Shown here piece after piece: positions 1 to 9,504 of a stretch of DNA of 61,807 nt (within the stretch, counting starts at the first letter, position 1; each line of letters starts with the position of its first letter). This DNA comes from Helicobacter sp. 10-6591. Lineage in GTDB: Bacteria > Campylobacterota > Campylobacteria > Campylobacterales > Helicobacteraceae. The position numbers were made by a program, and so were the translations under genes. Under the pieces are notes generated by a model. It was not told where the DNA came from. It searched no databases and was given only the letters and a program-made list of their open reading frames with translations. The stretch is from NCBI RefSeq assembly GCF_003288805.1, contig NZ_NHYK01000009.1, forward strand, positions 1 through 61,807. Direction: 5' to 3'.

Positions 1-2727
1 CATACTCTGGCTCATATTCTGTGTTTTTAGCACATCGGCTTTTAGCTCAGCAGAGATTATTTGTGTATTTTTGTCAAATGTGATTCTTAGCGTGCGTGTA
101 TCAGCAACTTCTATATTTGAGAAATTTGCATTATTTGCATTATTTGCATTATTCGCATTATTTTTCAAAAATGCCAGATTGAGTTTTAATTTATCGCCTG
201 ATTGTATGCGCTGGCCATTTTCATCATAAACAGGGAGAAGCTCAAGCGTCCCGCCTTTGATGTCGTAGTTTGTAGCTTTCATATCAGTATGCATAGTATT
301 GCCATCTTTGCCTTTAATGAACCCTATGACAAGCTTGCCTTGATTATCCTGAGTGTATTTGCCTTGAATTTCTAGTGTTTGTTGTTCTTTAGAGTCTTTG
401 AGCGAAGTGGTATCAGGGGTGAATCCTGCATAGACAACACCGCTATCATTTTGCAAATTTTGTGTAATTGTGCCTTTACCACCCACGATACCACCATTTA
501 GTGCATACACATTACCCTCTAGCAAAGTAGCATTACTTGCTATATCTACCACCCCGCCATTTCTTGCGTAGATATTCTTTTGTGCTTTCGTGCCTGTATT
601 TTTTGCTTCATTATTTGCGCTTGTAGCTTGGCTAGCTACAATTTGTATAGTGCCACCATCTGCATAGAGTGCGCTAGATTGAACAGTTACATTTTCTAGC
701 TTAAGAGTTCCACCTTTAGCAATAGTAGGTCCGCTGTATTTAAGTGTGTTATCCTTAAAAGTTAATGTGCCTTCACCTGTTTTAATAAGTCCTGCTTGGA
801 GCTTTTCCTTGTCTTGAATATCTTTTAGAGAGTTTATAGCCTCATCTATGTGGTATTTATTATCCCACTTTCTTTCTTCTATATCGTTAGTAAAGGCATT
901 TGTCCCATCGTAGCCTTTAGTATCTATAGTATAAAATCCATAAGTTTTAGTCTCTGTCTGATTATTATTAAGTTCTGTGCCACTATGCTCTTTTATAGTG
1001 GTATAACTTTGTATGTCTTCTTTATTCATACGATTAATATCTAATCTAGCTAGTCCATTAAGCGCCTTGTTTGCATCAAGGATACCTTGTCCGATTATCT
1101 CTTCTTTGCTTAATTTCACTACAGCATATTCATCAAGACTAGCAGTATGTGTCTCTGCAGCGTCTTTTTTGCTCTTTAAGAGATTTTTAACAATATAATC
1201 TGCTAAATCACCTTCATTTAAATTATTAAAGCCTTCTATAGGCTTTATAGCCTTGTTATACTTTAAACCTAATTTCTTCATTAAATCGTTTTTGACTTGT
1301 TCTGTGTCAATACTGCCGTTTTCTTTTTTCTTGGGCACATCATTATTATTTTGATTATCTACATAAACAACCGTATAAGCTGTGCCATTGTTACTGGAAA
1401 GTACAAGCATATCTGGCAATTCCACATCACTATTTGCCGTAGAAAGTAATACATCTGCTAGTTGTGCACCTGTAAGGAAAGAATATTTTTGCTGTACAAG
1501 CGCAGCCACACCGCTGGCATAAGGTGTAGCAAAACTTGTCCCGCTATTTTGAGTTATTATTTGATCGCGTTCAGTTTCTTTAGAGACGTATTGATACGCG
1601 CCATTAGCTACAGCAACATTCTGCGCTGGAGCCACTATACTATAAAGGCTGGTGCCTTTAAAAAGATTGCTAGCATAATATATACCTTGCTGAGCTACAA
1701 CTTGATCAACTACTCGCTTTGCAAAGTCTTTCTTTCCTTTTTCAGTATCAGAGATAGTAACTTTCGTTCCATTACTGGTAGAACCAGTTTTATAATTATT
1801 GATAATACTTTGAACCTTATTTTGTGTGATACCTGTTACTTTCCATTTCTTATCATCTTCGGATATTGTTATTTGTGCACTATTTAATCCACCAACTACT
1901 AGTAACTCTCTATAACTCTCGTCGTAAGCAGCCATAGAAGAGCTTGTACGAGGAGCAACAAAGCCATCGTTTCCTGAACCTGTAACGAGTAACATACCAT
2001 TTTTTTGAACAGATTGCTGGATTGTGGCGAAATCTTTTAGTCCATATGTTTTTGTATAATAATCCCAAGATGCGCGTTTTAACATTTTCTGATATTCTTG
2101 CTGACTAAGATAGTTCTCTCTAGTATTATCCATATATTCCACACCGTCATCAATCTTTCTGTTTAATAATGCAAAACCTAATTTATTATGATTTACAGCA
2201 CTAAAATTTATTACCTTTACGCCTGCATCTGCTAGTTTTTGTATGTCGCTCTCTAGATTGTTTGAGTTGTATGTAGCACCTGGATTGTTATAAGCTATAC
2301 CATAAAACTTCGACTTGTATGCCACACCTTTTAAGCTGGCATTTTGTCCTATATAACTCCCACTACCTGTTTCTTTTTGAGTGTAATTCTTCCCGTCTCC
2401 TACTATGATGGATGTCACACTCGTTCCGTGGCGCATATCACTAGCATTGTTAAGACCTGAAAAATAACTTGATTCTATTTTATTATTTATGGGATCGGTA
2501 TAAGCTTGGTCTTTTATGATTGGATTTTTCAGATTAAATGGTCCATCAATTATTCCGACCACTATGCCAGTTCCGTCTATGGTTGGATTTTCTTCTTTCG
2601 CTTTGTCGAGTCTTACCACATTATTAGCAATTTCATTTGCTGGTGTGTTATTTGCATTTGCATTTGCATTTGAAAGTAAAAAAGTTGCACATACTGCTGA
2701 AAGTGTGATTTTTGAAATTTGATTCAT
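1..2727 (-). CDS. S8 subtilisin-like serine protease, probable autotransporter (3' end outside window)
   Basis: This gene starts at 2727 and stays open to base 1, giving 909 visible codons. The N-terminus is a signal peptide (MNQISKITLSAVCATFLLSN). The S8 triad is visible: Asp in GTGIVVGIIDGPF, His in DMRHGTSVTSI, and Ser in NSGTSFATPYASGVAAL. After about residue 550 the protein becomes Asn/Gly/Thr-rich with beta-helix-like repeats (GGTLKLENV, GGVVDIAS), as in passenger domains of autotransporter proteases. The expected C-terminal beta-barrel would lie beyond the left edge, so secretion by autotransport is inferred. Two in-frame tandem repeats lie in the gene, one at the signal-peptide end and one near the edge. 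A purine-rich stretch (GGGGGTGGGG) precedes the ATG. The product is probably secreted or surface-exposed. Confidence 0.85.
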   Translation of the reverse strand, partial: MNQISKITLSAVCATFLLSNANANANNTPANEIANNVVRLDKAKEENPTIDGTGIVVGIIDGPFNLKNPIIKDQAYTDPINNKIESSYFSGLNNASDMRHGTSVTSIIVGDGKNYTQKETGSGSYIGQNASLKGVAYKSKFYGIAYNNPGATYNSNNLESDIQKLADAGVKVINFSAVNHNKLGFALLNRKIDDGVEYMDNTRENYLSQQEYQKMLKRASWDYYTKTYGLKDFATIQQSVQKNGMLLVTGSGNDGFVAPRTSSSMAAYDESYRELLVVGGLNSAQITISEDDKKWKVTGITQNKVQSIINNYKTGSTSNGTKVTISDTEKGKKDFAKRVVDQVVAQQGIYYASNLFKGTSLYSIVAPAQNVAVANGAYQYVSKETERDQIITQNSGTSFATPYASGVAALVQQKYSFLTGAQLADVLLSTANSDVELPDMLVLSSNNGTAYTVVYVDNQNNNDVPKKKENGSIDTEQVKNDLMKKLGLKYNKAIKPIEGFNNLNEGDLADYIVKNLLKSKKDAAETHTASLDEYAVVKLSKEEIIGQGILDANKALNGLARLDINRMNKEDIQSYTTIKEHSGTELNNNQTETKTYGFYTIDTKGYDGTNAFTNDIEERKWDNKYHIDEAINSLKDIQDKEKLQAGLIKTGEGTLTFKDNTLKYSGPTIAKGGTLKLENVTVQSSALYADGGTIQIVASQATSANNEAKNTGTKAQKNIYARNGGVVDIASNATLLEGNVYALNGGIVGGKGTITQNLQNDSGVVYAGFTPDTTSLKDSKEQQTLEIQGKYTQDNQGKLVIGFIKGKDGNTMHTDMKATNYDIKGGTLELLPVYDENGQRIQSGDKLKLNLAFLKNNANNANNANNANFSNIEVADTRTLRITFDKNTQIISAELKADVLKTQNMSQSM
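125..160. repeat. 9-bp tandem repeat inside the S8 protease gene
   Basis: Four units of TTTGCATTA (the last with one change) occur in tandem. On the coding strand they add Asn-Asn-Ala triplets. Because the unit is 9 bp, copy-number change would alter length without breaking the frame. Confidence 0.8.
2651..2674. repeat. 6-bp tandem repeat at the protease signal-peptide end
   Basis: Three TTTGCA units followed by TTTGAA encode an alternating Asn-Ala run just after the hydrophobic core of the signal peptide. Copy-number change would be in frame. Confidence 0.7.
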
Positions 2728-2901
2728 CAATACCCCACCCCCTAATCCTTAAATTTTTATTTAAATTAATCATTGTGAATAAGCTCTCCAATATTTAAAT
2801 TCTACTTAATTTTTATATAAAATATTTTATTTTTGATATTTTGTGCGGATTCTTTAAATCCAAAAAGTAGCATTAAAAAGAGCAAAATTCCTAAAACAAA
2901 T

Positions 2902-2942
2902 ATGGTGGCGGTGTTTTTAGTGATATATGTGTGTGCTGTGTG
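2902..2942. repeat. 41-bp direct repeat, left copy (eptA-derived)
   Basis: This 41-bp stretch matches 4250-4290 with one mismatch (T/C near the right end). The right copy lies inside eptA and encodes a segment containing HTYITKNTATI. Here the same sequence is joined on one side to a cysK fragment and on the other to an unrelated reading frame. It marks a recombination junction. Confidence 0.85.
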
Positions 2943-3244
2943 ATCCTATTGGCTCTGTAATTGGTGGAGGTGTTCAAGGCTGTGCGAATATTGAGGGGAT
3001 TGGCAATAATTTTATTCCAAAGACTATGGATACTAGCCTTATAGATATAGTGCAAAAGATTAGTGATGAAGAGGCATATGATGGACTTAGAATCTTGGCC
3101 AAAAAAGAGGGTTTACTTGTGGGTATTTCATCTGGGGCGTGTTTGCAGGCGTGTTTAAGGCTTACAGAACAAGTGAGTGATTCATTGCTTGTAACGCTAT
3201 TTGCTGATAACTTGAGCAGATATTTGTCTCGGAATCTTGTGTGA
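2943..3244 (+). pseudogene. cysK: cysteine synthase (cysK) 3' remnant
   Basis: The translated stretch matches the C-terminal third of O-acetylserine sulfhydrylase. It contains the region of GIGNNFIPKTMD, the helix with VQKISDEEAYDGLRILAKKEG, the conserved GILVGISSGA-type motif (here GLLVGISSGACLQA), and an end resembling the usual RYLS..L. The N-terminal two thirds, including the PLP lysine, are missing. Homology starts exactly where the 41-bp eptA-like repeat stops, so the 5' part was probably lost by recombination there. An ATG-like start at 2927 lies in the repeat, so a 105-aa product could be made, but it cannot be an active PLP enzyme. Confidence 0.8.
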
Positions 3245-4249
3245 GGGACTTAATATCTCCTTGCCACTTGCTTCATCTCACTATCATAGTCTCTGCCATA
3301 GACCTTGCGCTTATGTTTTGCATCATATTTTGCATGAAATACAGAACGCGTAGAATCAAAATCCAATGTCTCAATACCTGCAATGTCTAGCAATGCATGG
3401 ATAAAATCATCGATCATAAATGGCAGATTGCGCGCTTTTTGCACACATTCAGCGATACTAGGATAGCGAGTCAAAAACCCATCACTCATATAAACCATAA
3501 AGGGAATTTCAACCATAAATCTGCTTGCCATATTGTCTGCATGACCCAAGAAATCGCGAAAGTCATACACCTCATCGCCATGATCGCTGAAATAAAACAC
3601 AAGAGAATCGCTATCAGCAAATCGCTTGATAATCTCACTCACGACAAAGTCGTTATAAAGCAGTGCATTAGCATATTGCGCACTTACACTCCGCTGCTTG
3701 TCTGTAAGCCAAGTGCTGGCTATATCTTTGGCGCTAAATACATCATATGCTAGTGGATAGCGACGAGCGTATTTTTGGTGTGTGCCCATCAAGTGGAATA
3801 CATAAAGATTTTTCTGGTGATTATCCATCCCTTTGAGTTTGTCATACAGATCTAAGATCACTCCATCATGCCTTAGATTATAAGTACCAAATCCGCTAAA
3901 TACCACCCGATCACTCCGTCTAGCAATAATTTCAGGGGCATTACCATAGATGGAGAGTGCTTCTTGATTGCTTATCCATGTGGTGTGATAGCCCGCTAGG
4001 CGAAATATGTCTATAAGATTCATAGTTTTATACCACGGGATTTGTGCTTCGTTGTCATTATTGCTAAATGTCAATACCTTTCTGAGTGATTGGTCAGTAT
4101 GTACAGCGGGTGAAATCACATCACCAAATACAACCAGATTCCTAGAATCTATTGTGCGCAGGATTGGATTGGTATCTAGCGCATCTGTAGAATACAGCGA
4201 CATATAATTGCGCTGGGTGGATTCGCCTATGATAATGACTATATTTGGG

Positions 4250-4290
4250 ATGGTGGCGGTGTTTTTAGTGATATATGTGTGTGCTGCGTG
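4250..4290. repeat. 41-bp direct repeat, right copy (within eptA)
   Basis: This is the partner of 2902-2942, in the same orientation and 1.35 kb away. It is part of the eptA reading frame just before the catalytic GEST motif. Confidence 0.85.
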
Positions 4291-4304
4291 AAAAGATGGA
4301 TTAT

Positions 4305-4312
4305 CCCCCCCC
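4305..4312. repeat. poly-C (G8 in eptA) phase-variation tract
   Basis: Eight C on plus form G8 on the coding strand. AGG-GGG-GGG leads into a short wrong frame. Six or nine G would connect the membrane and catalytic domains. Confidence 0.85.
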
Positions 4313-4982
4313 TTGTATCATAATTTTCACGCAAGAATGCATCCAAGTCGCTATCTAGCGCAGCAAATTGTTTGATATATGCATTCGTATCATCAATAGC
4401 AGCATAGATCGCATCAAATGAGCGCAATAAAATATTGGCACGATAGAGTGCATATGAGGGCTTGGTCATATTCTGCCCTATAGTAAATCCTATACCAATG
4501 ATTGCAAGAGACAGGAGAAAATATGTCATCCTAAGTGATGCGATCTTATGTATAGTGGCATAGCGCAGATACACAAAAGACAGCATGACAAATGACAATA
4601 TGGCGAGCACAACCATAGGTGTAAGATAGAACATAGCAAACTCCCCAGCCTCTGCCGTATTAGTCTGCAAAAATACCTCCACAAAGTCCTTATGCAACAC
4701 CCCACTAAACGCAATGAGCAAGAAAATATCGATACAGAAAAATGCCCCAACTAATAGCGAAGTAATAATCTTGGCTTGGGTGGCAATGGATGCTATGCGT
4801 CCAAAGAGCCAAAATAGTATGTAAAAGAATGCTAATGCAAGCAATATCGCGCCTAAACGAGGAATAAGTCCAACCATAATACAGTGCAACAAATGCGATG
4901 AGATACTAACAACAAAGCAGTAGATAAAGTAGCGATCAAACACAAAGGGCGAGGACCTAAGATAATACATGATGTGATTCAA

Positions 4983-5368
4983 GAAACTCCTTTGATAAAA
5001 GTGAATGGGAGTGGTACTTTTGTTTGTACCAACAATAGATTGATAACATTGGGCAAGCCACTCGATGAGAATCTCTAGGCTATATAAAAGGCTATGGCAT
5101 TACGTTCTGCGTATTCTAGCAAATGGAGAGGCAAAGCATGCAATGCCCCCTCCCCCTAAAAGTAATGAGCGTATACAGATATTTATACTGAGTGTGATCC
5201 CTAGACTAATAGGTCATAAGTGCGATTCATAAAATTCCAAAAGGCGGGTAGCATCAATATTTGATGATGATATAGCACGCACTTAGCAATATCGCTAGAT
5301 TACGAGAAATATATCGATAAAAACATAAGCACTTTGGAATCGTCTTTGTAACCATCAAAGTAGGTGTT
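4983..5368. other. 386-bp gap without a recognisable gene
   Basis: The stretch lies between eptA and the oxygenase gene. No open frame of useful length with a good start was seen on either strand, and no tRNA or clear terminator. It holds the ribosome-binding site of eptA (AAAGGAG, minus strand, just above 4982). It may be decayed sequence. Confidence 0.4.
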
Positions 5369-6433
5369 TTAAAGCTTCACGGGATTTGCTGGATTGCTTG
5401 CATCATACACATCTGTATAATATTTTTGAGCCACATCAGGATGTGAGCGTAGGCGGTGTTTAAGATAATTCCAGCCGATGTGTGCTATGAGCGGATTTGA
5501 TGGGTCACATTCTATGCCACGCGCTTTATTTTTTAGCTCATCAGGCAAGTGGATTACACGCACTTGGGAGTTCAAATCCGCTCCCAGAAACATCGCGATA
5601 GAATAGCGATCCTCTCCTAGTTTTGGTGACTTCACTCGGTGTGTAGTCGCGCGCAGATAGCCATCAGTGGCAAGCTCTAAAAACTCGCCTATATTAACAA
5701 TAAATGCACCCTTCTTGCGCCCCACATCAAGCCACTCATTTTTTCTTACCTCAACTTGGAGCCCACCAATATCATCAACCAAAAGCAATGTGAGAAAGCC
5801 ATCATCTTTGTGCGCACCCACTCCCTGCGTATCAGCACAATACTTGGCATTATCTTTCATAAGGCCTGGATAGTGGATGATTTTTACATGCTGGTAAGGG
5901 AGAGGATCAAAGAGATGTGTAAACACCCCACCTCGCCCATAAAGTGCATGTGAAAATCCCTCCAATAGAGACATTCCCATCGTATTGACTGCACGCTGGT
6001 ATTCATAAAATACAACTCGTAATTGTGCAAGCTCAGGGATAGAATCATCCCATTGGTTTGGTCCATAAAGACGCATAAACGCAGGATCGCTCACAAGCGC
6101 ACTTTGCTCAAACCCCAAATCAATCTCCTCCCGATAGTCCTTGCTTCCTAAAGTGTATTCGCCTCCCATCTGCGTATATCCTCGGAAATGTGGTGAGCGA
6201 TCAAGTGCTATTTTTTGCTTGAGTGCAAGTGGGAGGGCAAAAAACTTGCATGAAGATAGTTGCAGAGTGTGGCATAGCTCATCACTCACATCATGCCCCA
6301 CAAGATAGAAAAAGCCAATCTCATGGGCTGCATAGCGCAGCTGTGTATAAAATTCCTCCTTTTGTTTTGTGCTGCCTTTTGTAAATAGTGAGAGATCAAT
6401 TGAGGGGATTGATTTTATTATCGAACCTGACAT
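5369..6433 (-). CDS. 2-oxoglutarate/Fe(II)-dependent oxygenase, isopenicillin-N-synthase-like
   Basis: The 354-aa protein has the full layout of the IPNS-like dioxygenase family. An N-terminal DIOX_N-type domain (IPSIDLSLF, GFFYLVGHDVSDEL) is followed by the jelly-roll core. The iron ligands are visible as H208-K-D210 (GVGAHKDDGFLTLLL) and H265 (RATTHRV). The co-substrate-binding R276-Y-S278 is also present. The start at 6433 was chosen over an upstream in-frame ATG at 6499 because AAGGAGGAAAT directly precedes it. The gene is divergent from the pflA-like gene. The substrate cannot be told from sequence; bacterial members act on small molecules or amino acids. Confidence 0.82.
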   Translation of the reverse strand: MSGSIIKSIPSIDLSLFTKGSTKQKEEFYTQLRYAAHEIGFFYLVGHDVSDELCHTLQLSSCKFFALPLALKQKIALDRSPHFRGYTQMGGEYTLGSKDYREEIDLGFEQSALVSDPAFMRLYGPNQWDDSIPELAQLRVVFYEYQRAVNTMGMSLLEGFSHALYGRGGVFTHLFDPLPYQHVKIIHYPGLMKDNAKYCADTQGVGAHKDDGFLTLLLVDDIGGLQVEVRKNEWLDVGRKKGAFIVNIGEFLELATDGYLRATTHRVKSPKLGEDRYSIAMFLGADLNSQVRVIHLPDELKNKARGIECDPSNPLIAHIGWNYLKHRLRSHPDVAQKYYTDVYDASNPANPVKL

Positions 6434-6507
6434 ATTTCCTCCTTGATAAATAGTGCTTATTTTAACGGTATTTTTGCTACTTCTTTTCATTGGTAGCAAC
6501 TTGTATG

Positions 6508-6522
6508 TGGTCCAAAAGTTGC
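6508..6522 (+). promoter_or_regulatory. possible sigma-54 promoter of the pflA-like gene
   Basis: TGG, ten bases, then GC (TGGTCCAAAAGTTGC) fits the -24/-12 spacing of RpoN promoters. The consensus GCAC part is weak. It lies about 57 bp before the ATG at 6580. Many Helicobacter and Campylobacter middle flagellar genes use RpoN, which makes the placement meaningful, but this is a pattern match only. Confidence 0.4.
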
Positions 6523-6579
6523 TTTGTATTGCAAAAATCTGTATCTAAAGCAGTAGTTATAAGGAGATGAGATTTTGTA

Positions 6580-8942
6580 ATGAAAGCACTCACAACAGCA
6601 AAACTGCTTATATATCTTTTGTTGCATTTGAGTGTCTTGGGCGCACTTGAAATCACTATCAATTATGGTAAGGAAAACTCCCAAAATTTCTCTGTACTGA
6701 ATCTACAACACACAGAAGCTTTTCTTTGCCAGGAACTCAGCAATGCTAAAGGCGTTGTAACCCGTATCGTATGCGTTATCAACAAAACACCAAATGCAAG
6801 TTTTGCACCTGCAAATACAATTTTTTTTAAGTTTTGGAGTCGTGTGGTAGATGGAAAGTTCTACTTTTATATAGAACCAAATTTTTCTGCAAAACTCTTC
6901 AATACCTTTATAGATTTGCGCTCAGATACTCCTATCCCAAAAGAACGTCCGAAAAAATCCAAATCTTGGCAGATTGTAGGCTTTAAAGATACTCTACCTT
7001 TTCTTTCGCGAAGCACATCTCATGGATTGAATTTCCCTATCCATATAGCTTACGAAAATGAGGGATTTATAGGCGAGCTTGGTGTGGATAGAATGCCACT
7101 TGGCTTTGATGATGAGGAGGACTTTACGCCTTATTTAGGTATCCAGAATCTCATAAAAAACAAACTTTACATAGACGCAATCAAGGCTATCGATGAGACG
7201 CTTGCATCATACCCAAATGGTATTTTTGCTAAAGATCTGCTTTATTTGCGTATCAAAGCATTACAAGAACTGGATTCCCAAAATAATGCAGACAGCATCA
7301 TAGATATCAGTTTGAAATGGATAAAACGCTATCCAGCCGACATGAATGTACCTGAAATACTCTACTACATAGGACAAGCATATGTGAATATTCGCTTTCA
7401 AATGGAATCCAAGTACTATTATGATCGAATCATCAATGAATATCCAAATTCGCGCTTTGCTCCACTTTCTAAAATGCAGCTTGCAGCCACTTTCTATGGC
7501 ACCCAAGATTTTGCAAATGCCCAGCAATTATTTGCACAAGCCTACCAAGAAGCAAAAGATCTGGATTCTGCGAGTACTATCGCGATAACTTGGAGTGAAT
7601 TTTACCTTCGTCTTAATAAGAAAAAAGAAGCAAAGGCGCTTGTAGATACTCTATTCCAGGCAAATCCTACATTTTTCATACAAAATCCTCTCAGAACCAT
7701 AAACTTTGCAAAGCTTTTGAGTGAAAGTGACTTATGGGAGAATGCTGCAAAAATCAGCGAGTATCTTTACACACAATTTAATGATGATGAAGCATTAGAA
7801 GCCGAAGCACTCAATATAGCCTCGCTCAATTATCAGAAAAATGGTGATTTTGAAAAGGCACATGAAATCAATACAATCTTTTTAGAGAGATTTTCTCACA
7901 GACCTAGAGCCGGAGAATTTAGAGCGCGCGATGACAAACTGCTTTTTGAAATAGGTGTCAATGATAGCGATGAGGAAAAAATCAAACGTTATGACTATTT
8001 GATTGCCACATATCCCCAAACAGCAATAGAAAGCAAAGCAAAAGACCTAAAAAGCCAGATCCTTTATGACCAAGGACGTTATGAGGATGTCTTAAAAATT
8101 GATCCTACAAGTCCTATAGCACAAAAGAGCTACACACAGATTATCAAACTGGCTCTTGTACAAAAAAACTGCAAAAAAATTGCCCAGAATTTTCCCCACT
8201 ACGATTCGCAGTATTTTGATGAAACAGAAAAAATCGATATTTTTCACTGCCTCTATTCTCTCTCACTCAATAAAGAAGCAGCACAAGTCATTGAAGGCAT
8301 GGCACAAAACCAAAAAGACCCTAAAAAAAGCTTGATTTGCTTTATCTTGAGGCATTAAACCTTGATAAGCTAGCGCTGAATAAGCCAACTATTCTTGCAT
8401 CTCGCGATGCGCTAAATCTTGCTAAGAGTCTCAAAATGACACGTTATTATGATGTAGGTTTTGTGTTATTTAAGAATCTTATGCTTGCGCGTAATTATGA
8501 AGAAGCAAATGAGCTTGGGGTATTTTTAAAAGAGAATCTAGCAGATGATGGGAGGATGGTAGATGTCAATCTTTCTTTACTCAAAAATGCCCAAGATTCT
8601 AAAGATGAAGTGGCTACACAAGCCTATGCTAAGGATATTTTGCGCTTGCAAGCAGTCAATAAAAACACAAATGGCTCACCCTATGCCGACTTCGCGCTAG
8701 CCCAAAGTAACATGAAAGAAGCACGTTATGAAGAATCACTCAAAATATTAGAGGATTTACTCAAAAAGGACATCTCACCAGATGCATTTGCACAAGCACT
8801 CTATCTGAAAGCTTCAATCTATAAAGCCACAAGAAAAGATACTCTAGCAAAAGAGAGTTTTTCTCAATGCAAAGAACTCAGAAATGCGAGTGCCAAAACT
8901 TGGCAAAATCTCTGCGCGCAAGCTCTAGATTTATTGCCCTAA
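6580..8942 (+). pseudogene. pflA: PflA-like flagellar TPR protein, frameshifted at an A7 tract
   Basis: The first frame (6580-8358) has a signal peptide (MKALTTAKLLIYLLLHLSVL), a beta-rich N-terminal domain and then tetratricopeptide-like helix pairs (SYPNGIFAKDLLYLRIKAL, YYYDRIINEYPNSRFAPLSK). The second frame continues the repeats to 8942 (LYLEALNLDKLALNK... LEDLLKKDISPDAFAQALYLKA). They meet at seven A (8323-8329). One more A gives DPKKKLDLLYLEALNLDKL and a protein of about 787 residues. That matches the size I recall for Campylobacter PflA (about 788 aa), a periplasmic flagellar-motor scaffold needed for rotation. As written, the product ends 13 residues after the tract. This could be true slippage, a fixed mutation or a sequencing error. 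Confidence 0.7.
8323..8329. repeat. A7 tract at the pflA frameshift
   Basis: CCT is followed by seven A, then GCTTGATTTG. Eight A would join the two pflA frames. The tract is short for programmed phase variation but is a usual slippage site. Confidence 0.6.
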
Positions 8943-9095
8943 GTGCTAGCTCACTGCACATATTTAATCTGAAATGTGTCTATCTCACGCAATGAAAATG
9001 GCTTAAAATCACTCAAAAACTAAAAGAACGCAGCCATGTAATACGAGAACAAAGCGTGAAAGACAGATCTCTTAGCAGAACAACAACCCACAATC

Positions 9096-9444
9096 TCAAT
9101 CAAATATTTTTTCTCTCACAGATTTCCGCACAACTACTGCACCCTCAAACTCAAGAATCTCATAGCCTGTAATAATATTATGCTCTGCAAGCAAGGCTGT
9201 GGTTTGGCTATGGGTATTTCCACCAAGTAGGATTAAATCACATTGCTCTTGCCAAAGTGGCTTTTGGACATATCTGAATGTAGGCAGATAGCGCGTGTAC
9301 GCTTCCCATTCTACAGGTAAGATACACTCTTTAGAATCAAATTCTTTGACGATATACTGGCTTGCTAGAGCCAAATTTGTTTTGTGATAAGTCGCACTCA
9401 AGAAAGCAGAATGCCCTATAAGTGCCAGGACAATCAAAACAAAC
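9096..9444 (-). pseudogene. 3' piece of a split GT39/ArnT-like membrane glycosyltransferase
   Basis: This is the C-terminal 116 residues of the gene whose 5' piece is at 48535-49574. It holds one membrane segment (MFVLIVLALIGHSAFLSATY) and a soluble end (YIVKEFDSKECILPVEW). It has no ribosome-binding site of its own. Its first codons abut the 13-bp repeat at 9445-9457. Joining the two pieces through one repeat copy gives SAFWVFFSKMFVLIVLALIG in frame, and the length arithmetic fits (467 codons if the G tract is nine). It is separated from its other half by the 39-kb element. Confidence 0.88.
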
Positions 9445-9457
9445 ATTTTAGAAAAAA
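9445..9457. repeat. left attachment-site repeat (attL core)
   Basis: ATTTTAGAAAAAA occurs here and at 48522-48534, in the same orientation, at the two ends of the inserted element. One copy restores the interrupted glycosyltransferase frame. Confidence 0.85.
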
Positions 9458-9490
9458 TTCAATTTCAAAGGATTTTTTAAGTTTGAGTAG
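9458..9490 (+). repeat. left terminal inverted repeat of the element
   Basis: TTCAATT, 13 bases, then TAAGTTTGAGTAG. The right end (48490-48522, minus strand) has TTCAATT, 13 bases, TAAGTTCAAGTAG. The equal spacing suggests binding sites for the recombinase. Confidence 0.65.
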
Positions 9491-9504
9491 GAAATGGAGA
9501 CAAT

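Larger units (their letters stand above)
3250..4982 (-). pseudogene. eptA: lipid A phosphoethanolamine transferase, phase-variable, currently out of frame
   Basis: Two frames together encode an EptA-type inner-membrane enzyme, which adds phosphoethanolamine to lipid A. The upstream frame (4982-4239) holds about five membrane helices. The downstream frame holds the periplasmic alkaline-phosphatase-fold domain, with the nucleophile motif NIVIIIGEST, MSLYS, and the metal-binding FYFSDHGDEV and LGHADN. The frames meet at a run of eight G on the coding strand (4305-4312). With nine G the reading would run on through GDNPSFHAAHTYITKNTATIPNIVIIIGEST, giving about 577 residues. The gene is therefore off by one base. 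The first codon is probably TTG at 4982, four bases after AAAGGAG; an ATG lies four codons further in. Part of its middle is copied at 2902-2942. Confidence 0.85.

Noticed and set aside
2927-3244. A functional cysteine synthase
   Set aside because: Only the C-terminal third is present; the PLP lysine region is missing and homology begins at a repeat junction.
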